Assembly: GCA_002435825.1 (NCBI GenBank)
Contig: DIVL01000059.1
Location: 1-54,801 of the forward strand
Reading direction: 5' to 3'
Length of the DNA stretch: 54,801 nucleotides
Source: Anaerolineaceae bacterium UBA6133
GTDB taxonomy: Bacteria; Chloroflexota; Anaerolineae; Anaerolineales; Anaerolineaceae
Shown: positions 41,379-48,983 of the stretch, piece by piece
How the letters are laid out: each line of letters opens with the position of its first letter
Position numbering within the stretch: position 1 is the first letter of the stretch
Position numbers and translations under genes: made by a program
The notes under the pieces: generated by a model
Database searches by the model: none
Seen by the model: the letters and a program-made list of their open reading frames with translations, nothing else
What the model was told of the DNA's origin: nothing

Positions 41379-43096
41379 GCGACAACAGGCTGAATGTCGC
41401 GTACATTAAGCTGCATCGTACTGCGCCCATTAAATTCATTAATCTCAAAGGTATAAGCAATATCCACGTAATCAGGCAGGTTTTCAAGCAGCGCGCCCTG
41501 CCGGAAAGCGATAGCCTCAAGCTGATTGCTGCCTGCCCCGATTAATAGCTTTAGATGTTCGCCCTTGCCAACCGCGTTGGCGCGCAAGACGCGGCAATTG
41601 CGGCTGCAAAACAACGCGCTTGGGTTGGAAGCCCCGGTGGGTTCCAGTTGATCAACCGCATCCAGGATACCCGGAAAGTGCTCAGCCTGTAATTTCTCGA
41701 GGGCAATTTCATAATCAATGTGAAGCGCAGGGGTCAGATCCAGCCCCTTGAGACTCTCGCGGGCGATATGGTTGAGGCGCTCCTGAAATGCCTGGGCATT
41801 TTCGGCACGTACGGTGAGACCAGCGGCCATCGGATGACCGCCATGCCGCACCAGTAGGTCGGAGCACTGATTGAGGGCATGGTTGATATCGAATTCGGGG
41901 ATGGAACGGCAGGAAGCTTTGATCAGGTCGCCCTCCACCGAACCGATGATGGCGGGTTTGTAGTACGCCTCGGTCAGTCGACCCGCAGCCAAACCTACCA
42001 CACCCGCGTTGTACTCGGGAGAAGCGGAAAACAATATCGGCACGTCCGGGTCTTGTTCTGCGATGCTGAGCATGGTCGATTCGATGATCTGATTGGTGAT
42101 CTCTTTGCGGCTGGAATTGAGCGAGTCGAGTTGCTGCGCCAGCCAGCCAGCTTCAAACACATCCTGGCTGGTAAGCAGGCGGAAGGCATCCAAGGCGCTC
42201 TCCATGCGACCCGCAGCATTCAGGCGCGGACCGATGGCAAAGCCGAGGTGACCCGCGTTGAATTTGGCAGGATTGATTGAGGCGACCTGCGCCAGTGAAA
42301 ACAAGCCCTGCCGCTGCGGCTGGCGCATTAGCGCAAGACCGCGTTTGACCAGGGAGCGATTTTCGCCGGTAAGTGGAGCCACGTCCGCCACAGTGCCAAT
42401 GGCAACCAGGTCGAGCCAATGGTTGAGATCAACGGCAGGATTTGGGTGGGTGTGGAACCATGCTTCAGCCAGCTTGAATGCCAGCCCTACACCCGCGAGC
42501 TCCTTGTAGGGGTAGGGGTCAGCTGGCTGATGGGGGTTTATGACGGCATCAGCCTGCGGGAGCTGATCGCCGGGTTGATGATGGTCGGTGATGATCACGC
42601 GCAAGCCAAGGTCTTTGGCTCGCTGTACTTCCTCCAGTGAGCGGATGCCGCAGTCGACGGTGATGAGCAGCTGTGTGCCTTCAGCAGCCAGCAGTTCGAT
42701 GGCGTCCAGGTTGAGCCCATAACCTTCATCAAAGCGATTGGGGATGTAGACCCGTGGTTCATGACCGAGCTGGCTGAAGAATTCGAACAGCAGCGAGGAT
42801 GCGGTTACACCGTCGGTATCGTAGTCGCCATAAATGGTGATGTTCTTGCCTGCCTGCAAAGCTTGTTCGATCACAGCAATCGCTTCGCGCATGCCGATCA
42901 TCAGGAAGGGATCGGTTGGGGTGGGAGAGTCAATTCCCAGGTAGGCTTGGGCAAGCTCCGGGGTGGTAACGCCGCGGTTAAAGAGAAGTTGCCGCAGGAA
43001 AGGCGGGTAATCTCTGAGGGTGTTTTTGACGTCGTTTGGGATGAGGGGTGCGATGACCCAGCGTTTTTTGGGGGTGGTGTGTTTGATTACAGTCAT
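41375..43096 (-). CDS. recJ: Single-stranded-DNA-specific exonuclease RecJ
   Basis: 573 residues. The DHH-family motifs are present: ITIYGDYDTDGVTASSLL (motif I, Asp91-Asp95), LLITVDCGIRS and VIITDHHQPGD (DHH motif), followed by the DHHA1 nucleic-acid domain with RHGGHPMAAGLTV. RecJ degrades single strands 5' to 3' in recombination and mismatch or base-excision repair. A TACAAT box lies six bases before the ATG with no ribosome site, suggesting leaderless translation. The 3' end overlaps the frameshifted acyltransferase gene by four bases. Confidence 0.95.
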   Translation of the reverse strand: MTVIKHTTPKKRWVIAPLIPNDVKNTLRDYPPFLRQLLFNRGVTTPELAQAYLGIDSPTPTDPFLMIGMREAIAVIEQALQAGKNITIYGDYDTDGVTASSLLFEFFSQLGHEPRVYIPNRFDEGYGLNLDAIELLAAEGTQLLITVDCGIRSLEEVQRAKDLGLRVIITDHHQPGDQLPQADAVINPHQPADPYPYKELAGVGLAFKLAEAWFHTHPNPAVDLNHWLDLVAIGTVADVAPLTGENRSLVKRGLALMRQPQRQGLFSLAQVASINPAKFNAGHLGFAIGPRLNAAGRMESALDAFRLLTSQDVFEAGWLAQQLDSLNSSRKEITNQIIESTMLSIAEQDPDVPILFSASPEYNAGVVGLAAGRLTEAYYKPAIIGSVEGDLIKASCRSIPEFDINHALNQCSDLLVRHGGHPMAAGLTVRAENAQAFQERLNHIARESLKGLDLTPALHIDYEIALEKLQAEHFPGILDAVDQLEPTGASNPSALFCSRNCRVLRANAVGKGEHLKLLIGAGSNQLEAIAFRQGALLENLPDYVDIAYTFEINEFNGRSTMQLNVRDIQPVVA

Positions 43097-43102
43097 TTGC
43101 TA

Positions 43103-43108
43103 ATTGTA
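43103..43108 (-). promoter_or_regulatory. -10 box of recJ
   Basis: TACAAT on the minus strand, six bases before the recJ ATG. No clear -35 box. Confidence 0.45.
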
Positions 43109-43231
43109 CCTTGTGTTTTGTTGGCATCTTCGAAGAATTACTGCTCTCAAGAATTCCAACACAGCAGCCCGAACGTTTTTTTCGTCGATATAGTAGCCTG
43201 CAGCGATTTGTGCAGACAATTTAAGCGAAAA

Positions 43232-44128
43232 CTAAGGGGTAGTGCTGGGGCGCGGAGTAGCGGTTGGCGAAGGTGTCACGGATGGCACGGGTGTCCTGGT
43301 TGGCGTCGGCGTGGCAGACGGGCTGGGCGTGAAGGTGGGCGTGCGCGAGGGGCTAGGCGTGATGGTGGGAGTGCTGGTGGGGGGATTCCCGAGGACGCGG
43401 AAATGACCACTCGTGATCCAATTTTCCCCAATAAAAAATTGTAGTTGGTAGCTCCCCGGCAGCCATTCTGCAGGCGGGAGTTCCAGCTGAGCCGCGCCGT
43501 AGCCGCCACTGCCACCCTGCCAGGTTCCGCTGTTGTAGTGCACGATCTCGCCATCCCGCACCCAAATTTCCGTCCACTGCACGCCGGGATCCATCATGTT
43601 GTAACTGTACGTGCCGTAGATCGTCTCAAGTGGGTTTTCGAATTCGATGGCGGGTTCAATGGCTTGCAGGTCATCGTCAATTTCTGTTGAAAATTTAATC
43701 AAGCTGAAAGAGAAATCAGATTTCGGGGTGATGATTGACTCAAATTCGGTGGCGATCTGCTCCGGGATGAACGGTGTACCGGTTACGGAAGGCGTGCTGG
43801 TGAGCGTGGGGGTCAGCGTCAGGGTGGGGGTGAGGGTGATGGTGGGAGTAAGCGTGACGGTGGGCGTCAGTGAAGGGGTTAGGGTGGGCGGAAAGTAGCG
43901 ATAGGCGAAGCCTTCGCCCCAGCGAAAGTTGGTATAGGCGAATACAAGCAGCAATAGCACGCCCAGCACCAGCCGGGCGCCGAGCTCATACTGCTGGCGT
44001 TTCTTGAAAAAGAACGGTAGTTTTTTGCCGGTACGGAAAGCGCTGCGCGCACGGAAAGCCAGCCAGATGGCTGCGATGGCTGCCATGATGCTGATCACAA
44101 TTATCGTGGAACGGATATCTACGTTCAT
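43232..44128 (-). CDS. Thr/Pro-rich membrane-anchored protein
   Basis: 298 residues. Two hydrophobic helices (about 7-25 and 52-70) are followed by a Thr/Pro/Leu repeat region (TLTPTITLTPTLTLTPTLTS), a folded domain of about 120 residues with ATEFESIITPKSDFSFSLIK and several Trp, and a second Thr/Pro-rich tail (TPTPTRTPVPSVTPSPTATP) running to the stop. Such segments are likely extracellular and may be O-glycosylated. The C-terminal tail normally links to a further domain, so the protein might be truncated. No family recognised. Confidence 0.65.
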   Translation of the reverse strand: MNVDIRSTIIVISIMAAIAAIWLAFRARSAFRTGKKLPFFFKKRQQYELGARLVLGVLLLLVFAYTNFRWGEGFAYRYFPPTLTPSLTPTVTLTPTITLTPTLTLTPTLTSTPSVTGTPFIPEQIATEFESIITPKSDFSFSLIKFSTEIDDDLQAIEPAIEFENPLETIYGTYSYNMMDPGVQWTEIWVRDGEIVHYNSGTWQGGSGGYGAAQLELPPAEWLPGSYQLQFFIGENWITSGHFRVLGNPPTSTPTITPSPSRTPTFTPSPSATPTPTRTPVPSVTPSPTATPRPSTTP

Positions 44129-44135
44129 TTTTTGG

Positions 44136-44141
44136 ATTATA
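44136..44141 (-). promoter_or_regulatory. -10 box of the Thr/Pro-rich protein gene
   Basis: Consensus TATAAT on the minus strand, seven bases before the ATG; the intervening bases are CCAAAAA with no ribosome site. Confidence 0.5.
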
Positions 44142-44296
44142 GCAGGGATTGATGGCTTGATAAACTCTGACTGCTTCCCCGGATCCTTTTTTACATTCCA
44201 GGTTAAACGCGTTGTTAGTAGGATAAAATCCAGGTATTATCCTGAAAACCAATTTAGTTTTCGACGCAAAGTGAAAAAGGATGTAAAGGAATTGAT

Positions 44297-44646
44297 ATGG
44301 AAGACTTAGTTGAAGCTTATATCACCAAAGCGCCATCGGAGGTCCAGAGGGTGTCCTGCGCCGTGTGAGGCAGCTTGTGCGCGAGGTCGATTCGGAACTG
44401 ACCCAGACTCTCAGCTACCAGATGCCGACCTTCAAGAAGCACGGCAAGGCGGTTTTTCATTTTGCGGCTCAAAAGAATCACCTCGGGATCTATCCGACCC
44501 CACCAGCCATTGAGCATTTCGCGTGGAGGCTTGAGGGTTACCAGACCAGTAAAGGCGCTATTCAGATTCCCTACTCGATGCCGCTGGACGAAGAACTTAT
44601 TCAGGATCTGGTGCGCTTCAATCTGGAGCAGTTGGAAAATCGATAA
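44297..44646 (+). pseudogene. Frameshifted DUF1801 domain gene
   Basis: A frame starting MEDLVEAYITKAPSEVQRV stops after 23 codons. The following frame (to 44646) reads RRVRQLVREVDSEL, SYQMPTFKKHGKAVFHFAA, NHLGIYPTPPAIEHF and SKGAIQIPYSMPL, the core of DUF1801 (YdhG-like) proteins. A single-base shift near 44350-44358 joins the two. DUF1801 proteins are small and of unknown or DNA-related function. As the neighbouring acyltransferase also has a one-base shift, sequencing error is possible. Confidence 0.7.
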
Positions 44647-44706
44647 TCCTTGAAAATACAGGATGCAATCCTTGAAAATACAGGATGTAATCCTGTATAA
44701 TACAGG
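44644..44706 (+). promoter_or_regulatory. Promoter with three iterated palindromic sites
   Basis: AATCCTTGAAAATACAGGAT occurs twice in tandem (from 44645 and 44667) and is followed by AATCCTGTATAATACAGGA, a near-perfect palindrome. TTGAAA (44672-44677) and TATAAT (44696-44701), 18 bases apart, lie within these sites, so a repressor binding them would cover the promoter of the ATPase gene. Confidence 0.55.
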
Positions 44707-44733
44707 AAACACTCTGCAAAAATTGAGGAAGCC

Positions 44734-45942
44734 ATGTATATTACACGCCATCTTGAACAAGAAGTTATTAATGCCAGCCAAGGGTATCCGGTCGTAATGG
44801 TCACGGGACCCAGGCAGGTGGGCAAAACTACCATGCTCAAGAGGTTGGCAGCTGAAAAACGCCAGATTGTTTCGTTGGATAATCCCACAGTTCGTTTACT
44901 GGCTCAGAATCAACCTTCTTTGTTTCTTGAACAATACAAACCACCAGTTTTGATAGATGAAATCCAGTATGTTCCAGAATTGTTGACCTACATAAAAATT
45001 GCTGTAGACAACAGCAATTTGAATGGACAATTCTGGCTCACCGGTTCCCAGGTTTTTCCGCTGATGAGAGGAATTCAAGAATCTCTTGCTGGGCGGGTGC
45101 GTTTACTGCACCTCAGCGGATTATCGCAGAGTGAGTTAGCAGGAATAGAGAATGAAGCCTTTCCTCCTTCGATCGAATCTCTCCTGAAAAAATATAATTC
45201 CTTGATTGACTCGAAGTCTCTGTTTAATGCCATGCTGATGGGAGGCTTCCCCAGGCTTCTTACCCAGGAGGCAGTCACGAAGGATGGATTTTATAGTTCA
45301 TATTTGCAGACCTATTTAGCCCGGGATGTTAAAGAGATAACGAATGTGTTGGATACCGGTAAATTCCTGCAGTTTGTGAGCCTGGTTGCAGCGAGAACAG
45401 CTCAGGAATTAAACCTTGCTAGCTTTTCTCGTGATCTGGGAATTGATGGCACGACAGTTCGGCGCTGGTTGAACGTGCTTGAAACTTCCGGTATTACTGT
45501 AAACCTGTTTGCCTATTCTAACAATCTGGGAAAACGGGTCGTCAGGCGACCGAAGCTACATTTTCTTGATATTGGCTTGGCGTGTTTTTTGTGTGGCATC
45601 GAAGACGAGGAGGCTTTGAGTAAATCGCCAATAAGAGGAGCGCTGTTTGAAAGCTGGGTGATCTCAGAAGTTTACAAGAGTTGGTGGAACCAGGGGAAAC
45701 AACCGCGCTTGTATTATTATCGTGATGCTGCGCAAAAAGAAATTGACCTGCTGGTTGATCGGAATTCGAAATTGTATCCCTTTGAAATTAAGCTAACCAT
45801 TAATTCTTCACATGTCTTTAAAAATTTTGAAGTGCTTGAGAATATGCCCACTCCGATGGAATTTGGGGGGGCTATTTACTCAGGAACAGAATTGGTCGCG
45901 CTAAAAAACAACCATTGGCTTATTCCCGTCAGTTTGATTTAA
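44734..45942 (+). CDS. AAA+ ATPase with DUF4143 (ATP-binding protein)
   Basis: 402 residues. The Walker A motif is GPRQVGKTT (25-33) and the Walker B-like VLIDEIQYVPELL. A winged-helix segment (ARTAQELNLASFSRDLGIDG) and the C-terminal DUF4143 region with a PDDEXK-like nuclease fold (YYYRDAAQKEIDLLVDRNSK, then PFEIK) complete the architecture. Such proteins are common, often mobile and of unclear role. Codon use is AT-rich, and the promoter carries three palindromic sites, so acquisition by transfer with self-regulation is plausible. The 3' end overlaps the convergent dcyD-like gene by four bases. Confidence 0.88.
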   Translation: MYITRHLEQEVINASQGYPVVMVTGPRQVGKTTMLKRLAAEKRQIVSLDNPTVRLLAQNQPSLFLEQYKPPVLIDEIQYVPELLTYIKIAVDNSNLNGQFWLTGSQVFPLMRGIQESLAGRVRLLHLSGLSQSELAGIENEAFPPSIESLLKKYNSLIDSKSLFNAMLMGGFPRLLTQEAVTKDGFYSSYLQTYLARDVKEITNVLDTGKFLQFVSLVAARTAQELNLASFSRDLGIDGTTVRRWLNVLETSGITVNLFAYSNNLGKRVVRRPKLHFLDIGLACFLCGIEDEEALSKSPIRGALFESWVISEVYKSWWNQGKQPRLYYYRDAAQKEIDLLVDRNSKLYPFEIKLTINSSHVFKNFEVLENMPTPMEFGGAIYSGTELVALKNNHWLIPVSLI

Positions 45943-46904
45943 GTAGGGAGCAATTTCTTGCAATAAGGCTCGGCAAAGAGGGCGGGGGTGCCGCCAGTAT
46001 GCCAGAAGAGCACTTTCTCCTCGGGTTTGAAAAATCCCTGTTGGATGAGGTCAAGCATGCCTGCCGCGGCACGACCTGTGTAGACTGGGTCGAGCAGGAT
46101 GGCTTCCTGGCGGGCAAACAGCAGGATGGCTTCCTTTTCCGCTGGGGTCAACACGCCGTAACCGGCGGAGCTGTAATCACCATTAACCAGGATTCCTTCG
46201 GATCTGAAGCGGGTTTCAAGCTGCAGTAACTCCGCGCCGGCATTGGCTATCTCAGCAATGGTTTCAGAGAACTCGCGGGCGGGTTTATCGACGCTGATGC
46301 CTAAAATCTTTGCCTGGCTTCCGGTTTCACGCGCGCCAAGCAGCATGCCTGCTTGTGTCCCACCGGAGGATGTGGCGAAAACGATCCAATCCGGGTTGAG
46401 GTCCTGCTCGTGTAGTTCATGCATCGCCTGGCGGTAACCCATGGCACCAATAGCGTTGGAGCCGCCGTAGGGAATAAGGTATGGCTTACGGTTTTCTGCT
46501 TCAGCCTGCAGCGCAATCTCAGCCAGGGCTTGGTCGCGCTGGTCTTTTGGCACAAAATTGATTTCGGCACCGCTGAGTAGATCCAGGTACAAATTGCCCT
46601 GCGGTTGTTCGGGTTTTTCACCTGCCAGCACCAAAATACAACCCATCCCAAGCCTGGCTGCAGCTGCAGCCACCTGGCGGCAGTGGTTGGACTGCACGGC
46701 GCCGGTGCTGATGAGGGTTTGGCAGCCTTTTGCCAGGGCATCAGCCGCAAGATACTCGAGTTTGCGGGTCTTGTTGCCGCCGAAGCCGAGCCCTGTCAGG
46801 TCATCGCGTTTGATAAAAAGCTGTGGACCGCCCAACATTTTTGAGAGGTGGGGCAGCGCTTCGATCGGGGTGGGTAGCTGGGCAAGTTGAACGCGCTCAA
46901 TCAT
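45939..46904 (-). CDS. D-cysteine desulfhydrase / ACC deaminase family PLP enzyme
   Basis: 321 residues. FGGNKTRKLEY holds the PLP-binding lysine (Lys45); SNHCRQVAAAAARLGM and the phosphate loop SSGGTQAGMLLGA follow, as in DcyD and ACC deaminase. DcyD-type members break D-cysteine to pyruvate, H2S and ammonia through 2-aminoacrylate; ACC deaminase is less likely in a non-plant setting. It ends the six-gene envelope operon that starts with ridA, whose product removes 2-aminoacrylate, and overlaps the FemX-like gene by eight bases. Confidence 0.85.
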   Translation of the reverse strand: MIERVQLAQLPTPIEALPHLSKMLGGPQLFIKRDDLTGLGFGGNKTRKLEYLAADALAKGCQTLISTGAVQSNHCRQVAAAAARLGMGCILVLAGEKPEQPQGNLYLDLLSGAEINFVPKDQRDQALAEIALQAEAENRKPYLIPYGGSNAIGAMGYRQAMHELHEQDLNPDWIVFATSSGGTQAGMLLGARETGSQAKILGISVDKPAREFSETIAEIANAGAELLQLETRFRSEGILVNGDYSSAGYGVLTPAEKEAILLFARQEAILLDPVYTGRAAAGMLDLIQQGFFKPEEKVLFWHTGGTPALFAEPYCKKLLPT

Positions 46905-48006
46905 GCAGGCTCCTTATGTTGGCTTTCAATCCGCGCCGGCGCAGCAGGTTGAGGAATTTGGGCAGGGTTTCGGTGTAGCGGCGGTACAGAACGGGTCGGG
47001 TGGTGTAATCCCAGGCGCCCAGGGTGCGGGTGGTGATTCCGTTGAAGCCTTGCTTGAATCGGAAGACTCCCCACATGGAATCACTTTCGTCAAAGACCTC
47101 TGGTGCGCCCCACATATCGTACGTGTGGCAGTCAAGTTGCTTAGCCAGGCGCATGGCTTCCCATTGCAGCAGGTGATTGGGCATCCATTCCCGGGCGTTT
47201 TCTGTAGACATACCGAACATATAGCGCGCGGTGCCATTGAAGTGGAACAGGATCAAAGCGGCAACTGGTTGACTTTCAACTTCGGCGATCAGGATCTTTG
47301 CCATATCTGCTTCAATGAACGTGCGCCAGGTGTTCAGGTAGTAATCCGTATGGCGAATCACAAAACCGTCGCGCACGGCTGTTTCAGCATACATTTTGTA
47401 GAGCATGGGCAGCTCGGCGAGCTCTCCCAGCCTTACCTTTACGCCTTTGCGGGCTGCCAGGCGGATGTTGTAGCGCGTTTTTTGCTTCATCACAGCCTGG
47501 AGCTCATCTTCGCTTTTTCTCAAATCAAGTAATACACTATTGCGGAACTGGATCTGATCCTGGGAGTACTGCCAGCCGCGCCGTTCCAATTCTGCTTGCA
47601 GCGCGAGACCTTGCAGCGCGGGAACTTCATCTTCTGTGCCGGGGATACCAGTGCCCAGCAGCACGTCCGGATCGATTTTGATGAAGATCGCTTTTTCCTG
47701 GCGGCAGATGTCCTGCAGCGCATCGAGCATGCGCGACACAGAAGCCTGGTCATCCCAGCGCAAGACAGGTCCTTTGGGGGCATAGAGCACGCTGAATTTC
47801 AATCCAGCCAAAGATATCTGGCGGCGCAAGATCAGCGCAAGCCCTTCAGCAGCCTGTGGAGCGCTGCCTTCCCGGAAATACATAGGGCTCCAGCCGTTTT
47901 GCTTCTTGGTTTCCGCCCACTGCAGCGTTTGCAGGATATGCGCGTCGGGGAACTGCAGCAGGAGCTGGTTCCATTCCGGAACGCGGTTTTCTTCCAGCCT
48001 GATCAT
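46897..48006 (-). CDS. FemA/B/X-like peptidoglycan bridge transferase, copy 1
   Basis: 369 residues with two GNAT-like domains. Family signatures are FIKIDPDVLLGTGIPG, VMKQKTRYNIRLAARKGVKV (central), MFGMSTENAREWMPNHLLQW and the C-terminal MWGVFRFKQGFNGI. FemX-type enzymes transfer an aminoacyl residue from tRNA to lipid II or to a muropeptide. Which amino acid is used here is unknown. It lies two bases from its paralogue and overlaps the dcyD-like gene, within a polysaccharide/cell-wall operon. Confidence 0.88.
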   Translation of the reverse strand: MIRLEENRVPEWNQLLLQFPDAHILQTLQWAETKKQNGWSPMYFREGSAPQAAEGLALILRRQISLAGLKFSVLYAPKGPVLRWDDQASVSRMLDALQDICRQEKAIFIKIDPDVLLGTGIPGTEDEVPALQGLALQAELERRGWQYSQDQIQFRNSVLLDLRKSEDELQAVMKQKTRYNIRLAARKGVKVRLGELAELPMLYKMYAETAVRDGFVIRHTDYYLNTWRTFIEADMAKILIAEVESQPVAALILFHFNGTARYMFGMSTENAREWMPNHLLQWEAMRLAKQLDCHTYDMWGAPEVFDESDSMWGVFRFKQGFNGITTRTLGAWDYTTRPVLYRRYTETLPKFLNLLRRRGLKANIRSLHD

Positions 48007-48008
48007 GC

Positions 48009-48980
48009 TCAGTCCGCCATTCTTCCGGCGCGGATCTTCTGGTAGGCGCGGTATAAAAGCGGCTTATAGACCCGGATAAATGCCGGCGCGGAGCGCGCTA
48101 CCTTACCACCAAAGCCGCGCTTGAAGCGATAAACTCCCCAAAGCCCATCACTGCGCTGCATGAATTGCTCCTCGAGCTCTTCGGCGCTGGCGTCAGGGAT
48201 GCCCCACAGGTCATAAATGGTGGCGCCGTGGGATTTGGACCAGCGCATGGCTTCCCATTGGAGCAAATAGGTGGGCATCAGGTTGCGGCTGGCATCATCG
48301 GAAGCGCCGTAGAAATACCATGAACGGCCGCCTGAAAGAAAGAGCATCAGATATGCCAGGGGCTGTTCCTCGTGGAAAGCGCCAAGCAAAACGCAGGCTC
48401 CGGATGGGGAGAAAATGTCATAAGCTTTCTGGTAATAAGAAATATCATGCACGGCGAAACCGTCGCGCGTGCCAGTGGTCTGCATCAGCTGGTAAAAGCC
48501 CCGGATGTCACCTGTTTCCCTGACCACCACGCCTTTTTTCTCAGCCAGGCGGATGTTGTAGCGCGTTTTCTGCTTCATGCGCGCCAGTAACTCTTCTTCA
48601 TCAGCCGTGAGGTCAACCAGGATCGTACTGCGGGGCTGGATGGTGTGGGGTTCGACTGCAAAGCCTTGCATTTGTTCATTAAGTTCTGCGGTGATTTTTT
48701 CCTCTGCCAGGTCTGGCTCTACTTGCAGGAAGACAGACCGATGCCGCTTGCAGGCATCATCAATTTGAGACCAAAGGGATGCCCACTCCTTACCGACAGG
48801 TCCTTTTGGGAGGTATGCAAGACTCAAGCCCAAAGGCAACCGGCGGAAGAGCACCTGTGCATGGGCTGTTGGGCTGTGAAAGGATTCGGGTTCCCAGCCA
48901 AACCCAGCCTTAAACTGACCCCAGAGTTGGTTCTGAAGCAGATGCGGCGTAAGGGAAGACGGTTGGCTGGAATCGTTCAT
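48009..48980 (-). CDS. FemA/B/X-like peptidoglycan bridge transferase, copy 2
   Basis: 323 residues, clearly paralogous to the preceding gene: MKQKTRYNIRLAEKKGVVV, the NLMPTYLLQWEAMRWSK segment and GLWGVYRFKRGFGGKV correspond to the same motifs. It is about 45 residues shorter, mainly near the middle. Two copies in tandem could add successive residues of a cross-bridge, as FemA and FemB do; this is inference. Its ATG lies three bases after the stop of the sugar-transferase gene. Confidence 0.88.
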   Translation of the reverse strand: MNDSSQPSSLTPHLLQNQLWGQFKAGFGWEPESFHSPTAHAQVLFRRLPLGLSLAYLPKGPVGKEWASLWSQIDDACKRHRSVFLQVEPDLAEEKITAELNEQMQGFAVEPHTIQPRSTILVDLTADEEELLARMKQKTRYNIRLAEKKGVVVRETGDIRGFYQLMQTTGTRDGFAVHDISYYQKAYDIFSPSGACVLLGAFHEEQPLAYLMLFLSGGRSWYFYGASDDASRNLMPTYLLQWEAMRWSKSHGATIYDLWGIPDASAEELEEQFMQRSDGLWGVYRFKRGFGGKVARSAPAFIRVYKPLLYRAYQKIRAGRMAD

Positions 48981-48983
48981 GAG

